From positions 248,001 through 312,000 of the forward strand of contig QHWB01000039.1 in the NCBI GenBank assembly GCA_003222395.1: 64,000 bases of DNA, written 5' to 3'. The position numbers were made by a program, and so were the translations under genes. This document shows positions 41,498-49,997 of this stretch, piece by piece. Position 1 is the stretch's first letter. Each line of letters starts with the position of its first letter. The DNA comes from Acidobacteriota bacterium (GTDB lineage Bacteria > Acidobacteriota > Vicinamibacteria > Vicinamibacterales > CAVVIG01). Below the pieces are notes generated by a model that saw only the letters and a program-made list of their open reading frames with translations, was not told the origin of the DNA and did not search any database.

Positions 41498-43342
41498 ATG
41501 CTACGTCTTTGGTTTGCGGTGCTGCTGTGTCTCCTGCTTGCGACATCTCTGCGTGGAGCCGCTCCCCAGATGAGCGTCGGCGAAATCCGTCCCGGCATGG
41601 TCGGCGTCGGCCGGACGGTTTTCGACGGTACCCACGTCGAGGAGTTCAAGGTCCACATTCTCGGCGTGCTCGAAAACGTGATCGGCCCGCGCCGGAATCT
41701 CATTCTGGCCAGACTCGAAGGCGGACCGCTCGCAAATACGGGCGTCATCGCTGGCATGAGCGGGAGTCCCGTCTACGTCGACGACCGTCTGATCGGCGCC
41801 GTTTCCTACGCGCTCGGCAGCTTCTCGAAAGAGCCGATTGCCGGCATCACGCCGATCGCCGAGATGACCGACTCGACTTCCTTCGGCAACACGCTGCGGC
41901 CGGCCGCGGCGCGGGTGCACGTCGACTTTCCGTTGACGCGGGAGAACCTGACGGCAGCGTTCCGCAAGGCGCTGAACTGGAATCGGCCCTTTGCGGAGCG
42001 GCCCGACGATGCGCAGCTCGCGGGGCTGAACGCGGTGAACGGTCTCGCCTCCGGTCAGCTCGCAACGCTGCTTCGTCCCATCGCGACGCCGCTCGCGATG
42101 TCCGGCTGGGAGCCGGATGTCGCGGATCTCTTCGGTTCGGCATTTCAGGATCAAGGATTCATCCCGACGGGCGGCAGTGCGGCGGCGCTGCGCGACGGCG
42201 AAAAGCCGTTCGAAGGACCGCTGAAGCCGGGTGACGCCGTCGGCGTCATGCTCGTCAGCGGCGACCTCCAGCTTGGCGGGACCGGGACGGTGACGCACAT
42301 CGACGGCGATCGCGTCTACGCGTTCGGCCATCCGATGTACAACCTCGGGCCGACCGAATATCCGATGACGCGCGCCTACGTCTACACGGTTCTCCCGAGC
42401 CTGTTCTCGTCGATGAAGTTGTCGAGCACCGGCCAGATCATCGGCACGTTCCTGCAGGATCGCGCGACGGCCATAGCCGGCAAGCTCGGTCCCGGTCCGC
42501 ACATGATCCCGCTGTCGCTGACGCTCGAGTCGCGCCACGCCGAGAAGCATACGTTCCATTTCGGTATCGTCAACGACCAGCTGTTCGGGCCGCTGATGAC
42601 GTACGCGACGATTCTGAACTCGCTCGGATCGTACGAGCGGCAGTACGGCGCGATGACGTTCTCGGTGCGAGGATCGGCGACGGTCAAGAAGCACGACGCG
42701 ATTACGTTCAACAACGTCTTCTCCGGCGATCAGGCGCCGGTCGCGGCGGCTGCGTATGTCGTCGCGCCGGTGACGTACCTGATGGGCAACGATTACGAGA
42801 AGGTGGACGTCGAGAGCGTCGACGTCACGGTCAGCGCGTCGGAGGAGCCGAAGACCGCGACGCTCGAGCGCGCGTGGGTCGACGATCCGCGGCCGCGTCC
42901 GGGCCGCAGCGTTCCTCTCAAGGTGCTGCTCCGCACGTACCGCGGCGATCAGGAAATCCGGACGGTTCCGATCGATATTCCGGCGAACGCGAGCGGCGCG
43001 CTGTCGATTCTGGTGTCGGACGGCACGCGCCTCGGTCAGACGGAACAGCGCGAGATGCGTCTGCCGCAGCCGCGCAGCGTCGATCAGATGATCAAGGCGC
43101 TCAACAAGGCGCGCCGCAGCAATACGCTCTACGTCAAGCTGCTCGGCTCCGAGGCCGGCGCCATCGTCAACGGCGAGACGCTGTCGTCGCTGCCGCCGTC
43201 GGTCCTCGGCGTGCTGGAGGGCGACCGCAACGGCGGCAACTTCAACCCGTTGCACAGCGCCACGCTCGGCGAGTGGGAAATCGCGACCGAGCACGCCGTC
43301 AACGGCTCGCGCACGCTGACCATCTCGGTGTCGCAGAACTGA
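41498..43342 (+). CDS. SpoIVB/S55-like secreted serine peptidase domain protein
   Basis: 614 residues with a signal peptide (RLWFAVLLCLLLATSLRGAA). The region IRPGMVGVGRTVFDGT...GVIAGMSGSPVYVDDRLIGAVSYALGSFSKEPIAGITPI matches the S55 (SpoIVB) core, with the catalytic Ser in GMSGSP; VYAFGHPMYNLG lies further on. The C-terminal half is beta-rich and of unknown role. S55 is best known from sporulation, but similar proteins occur in non-sporulating diderms. It is followed by a secreted beta-propeller gene, with a repeat array between them. Confidence 0.8.
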   Translation: MLRLWFAVLLCLLLATSLRGAAPQMSVGEIRPGMVGVGRTVFDGTHVEEFKVHILGVLENVIGPRRNLILARLEGGPLANTGVIAGMSGSPVYVDDRLIGAVSYALGSFSKEPIAGITPIAEMTDSTSFGNTLRPAAARVHVDFPLTRENLTAAFRKALNWNRPFAERPDDAQLAGLNAVNGLASGQLATLLRPIATPLAMSGWEPDVADLFGSAFQDQGFIPTGGSAAALRDGEKPFEGPLKPGDAVGVMLVSGDLQLGGTGTVTHIDGDRVYAFGHPMYNLGPTEYPMTRAYVYTVLPSLFSSMKLSSTGQIIGTFLQDRATAIAGKLGPGPHMIPLSLTLESRHAEKHTFHFGIVNDQLFGPLMTYATILNSLGSYERQYGAMTFSVRGSATVKKHDAITFNNVFSGDQAPVAAAAYVVAPVTYLMGNDYEKVDVESVDVTVSASEEPKTATLERAWVDDPRPRPGRSVPLKVLLRTYRGDQEIRTVPIDIPANASGALSILVSDGTRLGQTEQREMRLPQPRSVDQMIKALNKARRSNTLYVKLLGSEAGAIVNGETLSSLPPSVLGVLEGDRNGGNFNPLHSATLGEWEIATEHAVNGSRTLTISVSQN

Positions 43343-43349
43343 CCGTCGG

Positions 43350-43470
43350 TCGATTGGGTAATCGGGTAATCTGGTAATTGGGTAATTGATTGGGTAATTG
43401 AACCGAGCATTTCGATTGTCCGATTCCTCAATCAATTACCCGATTACCCAATTGCGCGATTATCCGATTC
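43350..43470. repeat. GGGTAATTGATT micro-repeat array
   Basis: Forward units (GGGTAATCGGGTAATC, GGGTAATTGATTGGGTAATT) occupy 43354-43402 and inverted units (CAATCAATTACCCGATTACC) occupy 43430-43470. The array spans the interval from just after the S55-like stop to 2 bp before the next ATG. It is strongly AT-rich in a GC-rich region and can form a long hairpin. Confidence 0.87.
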
Positions 43471-43472
43471 CT

Positions 43473-45713
43473 ATGCGGGTCTTCACACTCACCCTCGTCC
43501 TCGTCGTTCTCTCCGCGTTCGCGTCTCTCCATGCGTCCTCGCCGAAGTTCTTCCAGGCCGCGACGCAGGCCGACTTCCTCAAGGGCGACGTCGAAAACCT
43601 CACCATCGACAGCCACGGCGAGCTGATGCTCGGTCCGGCGACCGAGCTCGTGTTCGAAACGGCGACGCCGTTTCTGTGGGCGCTCGTCGCGCAGCCCGAC
43701 GGTACGCTGTTCATCGGCAGCGGCAACGACGGCAAGGTGTTCAAGGTCGATTCGAAGGGCAAGGGCGCAGTGTTCTTCGACAGCACGGAGCTCGAAGTCC
43801 ATGCGCTCGCACCAGCGCCGGCCGGCGGCGTCTACGTCGGGACCTCGCCCGACGGAAAAATCTACAAGCTCGATCGCGACGGGAAGAGCACGACGTTCTA
43901 CAGCGGCGACGACAAGTACATCTGGGCGCTCGCAGTCGACGCGAAAGGGAACGTCTTCGCGGGCACCGGCGATAAGGGTGTGATTTACAAGATCGCGCCC
44001 GACGGCAAGGCCACGACGTTCTACAAGACCAACGCCTCGCACGCGACGGCGCTGGCGTTCGACAAAAGCGGCAACCTGATCGTCGGCACCGGCACCAGCG
44101 GCAAAGTGCTCCGCATCGATCCCGAAGGCAAGGCGTTCGTGCTGCTCGATTCTCCGTTCCAGGAAATCCGCGCGCTGCGGTTCGACGACAAAGGGATGCT
44201 CTACGTCGCCGCGATCAGCGGCCGCGGCGGCAGCGGATCCCCGTCGGGCGCGAGCGAAACCACCCTCAGCCCACCGCCGTCCGACACGGCGCGCGCGCCG
44301 GTGCCGTCGGTGTCGGCGGAGATCACGTCGATTTCAATCGTCGACGTCGGCGGCGGCGGCAGCGGCTCGACCGGCTCGACGCGCGAGGATCGTCGAACAC
44401 CCAAAGGCGCGGTCTACCGCATCACGCCCGACGGCGTCTGGGATCAGCTGTGGGAATCGCGAGACGACATGCCGTACGATCTCGTGTTCGATCAGAACGG
44501 CACTTTGCTGATCGGCACAGGGAACAAAGGAAAAATCTACCGGCTCGAAGGCGAGCCGCTGAAGCCGACGCTGGTCGCGCGCGCCAGCGCGCAGCAAGTG
44601 ACGTCGTTCTACAAAGACCCGCACGGCCGGCTGTACTACGCGACCGCCAACCCGGGCAAGCTGTTTCGCTTCACGTCCGAGCGCGCCACGCGCGGCACGT
44701 ACGAGTCCGAAGCGCGCGACGCGCAGACGGTCGCGACATGGGGCACGATCAGCTGGCGCACGACGAACCCGTCGGGCACGCGCGTCGAGCTCTTCACGCG
44801 ATCCGGCAACACCGAAACGCCCGACGATACGTGGAGCAACTGGTCGTCCGCCTACACGCATGCCGACGGCACGTCGATCACCAGCCCGAAGGCGCGGTAC
44901 CTGCAGTGGCGGGCGGTGATGAGCGGGACGAAACCCGAGACGCCGGTGCTGACCTCGGTCATGGCCGCGTACCTGCAGCGGAACCTCCGGCCGATCGTCC
45001 GTTCGATCACCGTGCATCCGCCGGGCATCGTGTTCCAGAAGCCGTTCTCGACCGGTGAACCGGAACTGGCCGGCTTCGAGGATCAATGGACGCCGGATCG
45101 CCGGCTGGCGCAGGCGGCCGCGTCGCAGCAGCCAGGGGGGTCGCCCGCGCTGGGACGCCGCGCGTACCAGAAAGGGCTGCAGACGATCGCCTGGAAGGCC
45201 GACGACGAGAACGACGACGAGCTCGTGTACGACGTGATGTACCGCCGCGAGGGCGAGCCGACGTGGAAGCCGCTGCGCAAGGCGGTCACCGAGTCGATTC
45301 TGGTCTGGGACACGACGACTGTGCCCACCGGGACCTACTTCGTGAAGATCGTCGCGAGCGACTCGCCGTCCAATCCGCTCAGCAGTGCGCTCGCCGGCGA
45401 GCTCGAGAGCTCCGCGTTCGACATCGACACGGTGCCGCCCGACATCATCGTCAAGGGCGTGCGCGTCGATCGCGGGCGCACAATCGTGTCGTTCGACGTC
45501 AAGGACGATCACTCGCCGGTCTCGCGCGTCGAGTTCTCGCAGGACGGCCTGCGCTGGCGGGGCCTCTTCCCCGTCGACGGCATCGCCGACTCGCGCGAGG
45601 AACACTACGAGCTGCCGATTGAGGGCGAGCTGGGCGAGCGCGGGTTGACGCTGCGGGCGACCGACTCGATGAACAACGTCGCAACGGCACACGTGGATGC
45701 GCCGAAACGCTAG
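43473..45713 (+). CDS. Secreted beta-propeller protein
   Basis: 746 residues. A signal peptide (FTLTLVLVVLSAFASLHA) precedes at least six WD40/NHL-like blades of the form 'LxxxxDGxLFIGSGNDGKVFKVD..GK' (residues about 60-245, 325-400). A Gly/Ser-rich low-complexity loop interrupts the propeller (around residues 250-310). The C-terminal part has fibronectin-like modules (DTWSNWSSAYTHADG; GTYFVKIVASDSPSNP). Likely an extracytoplasmic binding protein; no catalytic motif. It may be cotranscribed with the S55-like gene through the array. Confidence 0.78.
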   Translation: MRVFTLTLVLVVLSAFASLHASSPKFFQAATQADFLKGDVENLTIDSHGELMLGPATELVFETATPFLWALVAQPDGTLFIGSGNDGKVFKVDSKGKGAVFFDSTELEVHALAPAPAGGVYVGTSPDGKIYKLDRDGKSTTFYSGDDKYIWALAVDAKGNVFAGTGDKGVIYKIAPDGKATTFYKTNASHATALAFDKSGNLIVGTGTSGKVLRIDPEGKAFVLLDSPFQEIRALRFDDKGMLYVAAISGRGGSGSPSGASETTLSPPPSDTARAPVPSVSAEITSISIVDVGGGGSGSTGSTREDRRTPKGAVYRITPDGVWDQLWESRDDMPYDLVFDQNGTLLIGTGNKGKIYRLEGEPLKPTLVARASAQQVTSFYKDPHGRLYYATANPGKLFRFTSERATRGTYESEARDAQTVATWGTISWRTTNPSGTRVELFTRSGNTETPDDTWSNWSSAYTHADGTSITSPKARYLQWRAVMSGTKPETPVLTSVMAAYLQRNLRPIVRSITVHPPGIVFQKPFSTGEPELAGFEDQWTPDRRLAQAAASQQPGGSPALGRRAYQKGLQTIAWKADDENDDELVYDVMYRREGEPTWKPLRKAVTESILVWDTTTVPTGTYFVKIVASDSPSNPLSSALAGELESSAFDIDTVPPDIIVKGVRVDRGRTIVSFDVKDDHSPVSRVEFSQDGLRWRGLFPVDGIADSREEHYELPIEGELGERGLTLRATDSMNNVATAHVDAPKR

Positions 45714-45739
45714 CCGGGTTCGGAGCTCCGGGTTCCTGT

Positions 45740-46570
45740 TCAGGCTCTAACGGTCGCGCGCGTCGCGGTTTCGGCGCGCTTCTTGTTCGGCGGGAGCTGC
45801 AGGTCGGCCGCGGGCGACTTGCTGGCGCGGACGGTCGCGCGTTCGAAGAGCCACAAAACGTTCGCCGTCACCGACCGCCGCGGCGTCTGGCCGTCGAAGC
45901 GCGAGCGCGAGACCGCATCGAGCAATCCTTCGATCATCTCCACCTGCTCGGCGGCGGTCGCGCGATGGCGACGCGCGCGCAGCGTCTCGAGGTTCGCGAG
46001 ACGCCCCTTCTGCGTGACGACCGCGTCGAGCGCGAACACGACGTCCTGCTCGGCCGACTCGTTGGCGCGCTGGAATCGCGCTTCCCAGCGCGCACGGCAG
46101 CCGGACGCGTCGCTGAGATCGTTGCCCGACTCGCACTCGAGCGGCATCGCCAGCACGCTGACGATGGCCGCGAGCGAATCGGGCCGCTCGTTGGTGGCGA
46201 ACCGCATCATGCTGAGCATAATCACGATGCAGACGATCGTGGCCGCGGCCGCGCCGAGCCCCGCGTACACCAGATGCATGTCGTCGAACATGCCGCGGAC
46301 GCGGACGACGAACGACGCCTCCTGCTCCGCGCGGGCGCGGTTCACGACGGCTACCTGAAACGCGCCGGCTTCTTCCTGCGACCAGGCGGCGCGGCCGGGC
46401 GCGAGCGCCTGCAGCACCGATCGCATGTCCCGCAGTTCGGCGAGCAGCGCCGCGCACTGATCGCACCATTCGAGATGCGATCCGACGGAGATTTGATCGG
46501 TGACCGGCAGCTCGCGATCGTGAAAGGCCTGCAGTCGACGCCGCGTCGCGGCACATGTGAGCGGTTTCAT
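45740..46570 (-). CDS. Zinc-finger anti-sigma factor, second module
   Basis: 276 residues. The zinc motif H-x3-C-x2-C (HLEWCDQC, near residue 33) is followed by a linker, one membrane helix (LVYAGLGAAAATIVCIVIMLSMM) and a periplasmic domain of about 150 residues containing two Cys (LECESGNDLSDASGCRARW) that could sense redox state. It ends with a charged helix and a basic tail. The ATG overlaps the sigma gene stop by 4 bp, so the pair is cotranslated. Confidence 0.83.
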   Translation of the reverse strand: MKPLTCAATRRRLQAFHDRELPVTDQISVGSHLEWCDQCAALLAELRDMRSVLQALAPGRAAWSQEEAGAFQVAVVNRARAEQEASFVVRVRGMFDDMHLVYAGLGAAAATIVCIVIMLSMMRFATNERPDSLAAIVSVLAMPLECESGNDLSDASGCRARWEARFQRANESAEQDVVFALDAVVTQKGRLANLETLRARRHRATAAEQVEMIEGLLDAVSRSRFDGQTPRRSVTANVLWLFERATVRASKSPAADLQLPPNKKRAETATRATVRA

Positions 46571-47184
46571 GTCGTCCTCGCCTCGCGCAGCTCCGAGCGG
46601 AGCGCCTGCCGCGCGCGTGTGAGGCGCGACTTCACCGTTCCCACGGCCACGCCGAGGGAATACGCGATCTCTTCGTAGCTCAGCCCGTCGATTTCGCGCA
46701 GCACGATCGCCGTCCGCTGATCGAACGGCAGCCGATCGAGCGCGGTCTGCAGCGTCCGGGCGAGCTCTTTCTGTGCGAGCACCCGATCCGGTCCCGACTC
46801 GCCTCCCGAGAGGAAGTCGCCATGCGCCGCGATGTGCTGGTCGAGCGATACCTGATCGGCGCGGTGACGGCGGCGCCAGAAGCGATGCCGGTTGCGCGCC
46901 TGATTCACCGCGATGCGATAGATCCAGGTTCGCAGGCTCGACTGTCCGCGGAACCGGTGAATGGTGCGGAAGACGCGGAGGAACACTTCCTGGGAAAGAT
47001 CGAGCGCTTCTTCGCGCTCGCCGAGCAGGTTGACCGCAAGCTGCACGACCATGCGCTGGTGCTCGGCCACCAGCTCGGCGCACGCTGATTCGTCGCCCGC
47101 TGCACACCGTTGCACGAGCGCCGCCTCGCGGCCGCCGACGTCCGCCCAACTCGCAACCCGCGCCTGCTTCACCGAGAGTTCCAC
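46567..47184 (-). CDS. ECF RNA polymerase sigma factor, second module
   Basis: 205 residues from GTG 47184; a GTG four codons in is an alternative, because a TATAGT hexamer overlaps the first codon. Region 2 is clear (LVAEHQRMVVQLAVNLLGEREEALDLSQEVFLRVFRTIHRFRGQSSLRTWIYRIAVNQARN). Region 4 has LPFDQRTAIVLREIDGLSYEEIAYSLGVAVGTVKSRLTRARQAL. It is paired with the anti-sigma gene. Targets are unknown. Confidence 0.88.
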   Translation of the reverse strand: MELSVKQARVASWADVGGREAALVQRCAAGDESACAELVAEHQRMVVQLAVNLLGEREEALDLSQEVFLRVFRTIHRFRGQSSLRTWIYRIAVNQARNRHRFWRRRHRADQVSLDQHIAAHGDFLSGGESGPDRVLAQKELARTLQTALDRLPFDQRTAIVLREIDGLSYEEIAYSLGVAVGTVKSRLTRARQALRSELREARTT

Positions 47185-47243
47185 TATAGCAGCTTAGACC
47201 CCGGTCAGAGCCGAAAGTTCCTGCCGGCTGGTAAGATACAGCC

Positions 47244-48635
47244 ATTCTGAAACGCGCGTTCGTCATCATCATCGTCCTGGCGCTCGCCGCGGTCGCCTCC
47301 GCCGTCGCCTACCAGGCGGCGGCGAGGCAGCGCGACTACCGGGCGCTCCTCGCACGCGGCGACGCCGCGCTGCGCGACGATCAGACGTTCGCGGCCATCG
47401 AAGCCTACAGCGGCGCCATGGCGCTGCGACCCGACGCGATGCTCGCGCACCTGCGGCTCGCCGAGACGTACGAGCGGCGCGGAAACCTCGATGAGGCGGC
47501 GCGCGAGCTCAGGCTTGCCGGACGTCTCGACCCGACGGCGACGCGGCCGCTCGAAGAGCTCGGCGACGTGCTGTATCAGCAGCAGCGCTACGAGCGGGCG
47601 GCCGACGCGTTCGACCGCTGCTTCCGGCTCGACGATCGATCGGCGCGCGTCGCATACAAGCTGGCGCTCGCACGATATCGCGACGGCAAGATCGACGCGG
47701 CACTGCAGGCGCTGAACCAGTCGATCGCGCTCGATGCGCATACATCCGATGCCTACTATCTGCTCGGGATCTGCCTTCGTGCGGAGCATCGCCTGGTCGA
47801 TGCCGGGCGCGCCTTCGAGCGTGCGGTCTCCTTGTCGCCCGAGACGATCGAAGCGCGTGAAGAGCTCGTTAGCGTGTACGCGGCCCTCGATAGACACGCC
47901 GAAGAGCTCGAGCAGTTAAAGGGGCTGGCTGCCCTGGACCGCGGCCGCGTCGATCGTCAGGTGGCAATCGGCCGCGAGCACGCGCGCGCCGGCCGCTGGG
48001 AGCTCGCGGTCCTCGCGCTCGGCACCGCGCTCGAACAGGCTCCGAACGAACCGCTCATCTATCGCGCGCTCGGCGAGGTCTGGCTCGAACGCGCGCGCGG
48101 CGATCGCGCGCTGTTGAAGAAGGCGCGCGAGGCGCTCGAACGGATCGCCGGGAATCCGGCCGCGACGAGCGATACACTGACGCTGTACGGCCGCGCGCTC
48201 CTGCAGGACGGCGACGTCGAGGCGGCCGAACGCGCCCTGCAGCAGGCCACGACCCGCTTCCCGGTCGAACCCGAGGCGTTCCTGCAGTACGCGGGCGCAG
48301 CCGAACGCCTCAACCATCTGTCAGACGCGCGCACGGCGCTCATCCAGTACGGCGGCCTCGTCGCCGACGAAGCCTCACTCGCCGTCAGGACCTCACGCAT
48401 CGCGCTGCTCTCGCTGAGAATGAACGACTTCATCACGGCCGCAGAATGGTTTCAGAAGGCCGTTGCCTCGAGTCCTGGCGACGTGCGCCTCCTCGCCTCG
48501 CTCGCCGACGCGCAGCTTCGCGGCGGCAACCGCGACGCAGCCCGCGAAACGATCGCGCGCGGTCTCGACAAGGATCCGGGCAATCAGCCGCTGCTGAACC
48601 TGAGGCTGAAAATCGAGACGTCGAAACCGAACTAG
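47244..48635 (+). CDS. Membrane-anchored TPR protein with non-canonical start
   Basis: 463 residues if read from ATT 47244. The N-terminus LKRAFVIIIVLALAAVASAVAYQ is a clear membrane anchor or signal. At least ten TPR motifs follow (DEAARELRLAGRLDPTATRPLEELGDVLYQQQRYERAADAF and similar). An in-frame TAA at 47232 and the absence of any ATG, GTG or TTG before 47418 mean a canonical start would remove the anchor and the first TPR helix. ATT or the adjacent CTG is therefore the likely start, unless there is a base error. It precedes ampG with no gap. Confidence 0.75.
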   Translation: MLKRAFVIIIVLALAAVASAVAYQAAARQRDYRALLARGDAALRDDQTFAAIEAYSGAMALRPDAMLAHLRLAETYERRGNLDEAARELRLAGRLDPTATRPLEELGDVLYQQQRYERAADAFDRCFRLDDRSARVAYKLALARYRDGKIDAALQALNQSIALDAHTSDAYYLLGICLRAEHRLVDAGRAFERAVSLSPETIEAREELVSVYAALDRHAEELEQLKGLAALDRGRVDRQVAIGREHARAGRWELAVLALGTALEQAPNEPLIYRALGEVWLERARGDRALLKKAREALERIAGNPAATSDTLTLYGRALLQDGDVEAAERALQQATTRFPVEPEAFLQYAGAAERLNHLSDARTALIQYGGLVADEASLAVRTSRIALLSLRMNDFITAAEWFQKAVASSPGDVRLLASLADAQLRGGNRDAARETIARGLDKDPGNQPLLNLRLKIETSKPN

Positions 48636-49997
48636 ATGGCTGAAGTCCAGGTAAGGGCCGCGCGAAAAACCGGCGTGATCGCGTCGCTCCGCCAGCCGAA
48701 GGTGGCGGTGATGCTCATGTTGGGCTTCTCCTCCGGTTTGCCGTTTTTCCTCACCGGCAACACCCTCGGCTACTGGATGCGCGACGAAGGGACAGCGCTG
48801 ACGGCCATCGGCTTCCTCTCTTGGGTTGGGCTCGCCTATTCGCTGAAGTTTCTATGGGCGCCTTTCATCGATCGACTCGATGCGCCTGGGTTCGGCCGGC
48901 TTGGCCGCCGGCGCGGATGGATGATCGTCAGCCAGCTCCTCATCACCACGGGACTCCTCGCGATCTCCGCGACCGGTCTGAAGGCCGGGCTCGCGCCGCT
49001 CGGCATACTCGCTCTGATCGTCGCCTTCTCCTCGTCGACCCAGGACATCGTCGTGGACGCGTGGCGGATCGAGGCAGCGAATGACTCCGATGAGCTCGGC
49101 CTGCTCTCCGCCGCCTATCAGCTCGGCTACCGATTGGCGGTGCTGGTCTCGGAAGCACTAATCCTGATTGCGGCGAACCATTTGGGCTGGCGGATTTCGT
49201 ATGCCGCGATGGCCGCGTTGATGGCGGTCGGGTTGTGCGCGAGTCTGGTAGCCGTGGAGCCGCTGCGGGCCAGGAAGGTTTTCGAATCGAAGGCGGAGAC
49301 TGCGCCGCTCTGGAGCGCCCGCGGCTTCTTCGACGCCGTGATCGGTCCCTTCACGGAATTCTTTCGCGTGTATGGCTGGCTGGCGCTCCTGATGCTCGCG
49401 ATGATCAGCTTCTACCAATTGCCCGAGTACATGATGGGCCCGATGGCCAATCCCTTCTATCACGATCTCGGTCTCTCGAAGGATGCCGTCGGCGCCGTCC
49501 GAGCGTCGGTCGGTCTCGCGGCGACACTGCTCGGCATCGCGGCCGGTGGTTTCAGCGCGCTGCGCTTCGGATACATCAAGACGCTGATCGCGGGCGTCAT
49601 CTTGAAGATCCTGGTGATCGCCAACTTTGCGACGATGGCGTACGCCGGTCCTGACGTTCGGGTGTTCGGCGCGGTGATCTTTGCGGACAACTTCGGGATT
49701 GGCTTCGCCGGCGTCGCGCTGGTGACGTACATGTCGAGCCTGACGAGTCTCGGGTATACAGCGACGCAGTATGCGCTTCTGAGCTCTGCGTACACATACG
49801 TCGGCAAGTTCGCCAAAGGCTTCTCCGGGGTGATGGTCGAGCGTCTGGCGGCGGGACGCACGCTGCTCGAAGGGTACGCGCTCTTTTTCATCGGCGCCGG
49901 TCTCCTTGGTATTCCCGCCCTCATCCTGTGTCTCCTGCTGGCGAGGACGACGAAATCCCGAGCCGCGCCATCAGCTTCGTCAACCCCTGTCTCGTGA
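48636..49997 (+). CDS. ampG: AmpG-type MFS transporter
   Basis: 453 residues with twelve or more membrane helices. The N-terminal half reads MLMLGFSSGLPFFLTGNTLGYWMRDEGTALTAIGFLSWVGLAYSLKFLWAPFIDRL, followed by SSTQDIVVDAWRIEA. This matches AmpG permeases that import GlcNAc-anhydro-muropeptides for cell-wall recycling. The ATG follows the TPR gene stop with no gap. Its last 77 bp overlap the 3' end of the convergent σ54 activator gene. No ampC/ampR gene is nearby. Confidence 0.85.
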   Translation: MAEVQVRAARKTGVIASLRQPKVAVMLMLGFSSGLPFFLTGNTLGYWMRDEGTALTAIGFLSWVGLAYSLKFLWAPFIDRLDAPGFGRLGRRRGWMIVSQLLITTGLLAISATGLKAGLAPLGILALIVAFSSSTQDIVVDAWRIEAANDSDELGLLSAAYQLGYRLAVLVSEALILIAANHLGWRISYAAMAALMAVGLCASLVAVEPLRARKVFESKAETAPLWSARGFFDAVIGPFTEFFRVYGWLALLMLAMISFYQLPEYMMGPMANPFYHDLGLSKDAVGAVRASVGLAATLLGIAAGGFSALRFGYIKTLIAGVILKILVIANFATMAYAGPDVRVFGAVIFADNFGIGFAGVALVTYMSSLTSLGYTATQYALLSSAYTYVGKFAKGFSGVMVERLAAGRTLLEGYALFFIGAGLLGIPALILCLLLARTTKSRAAPSASSTPVS

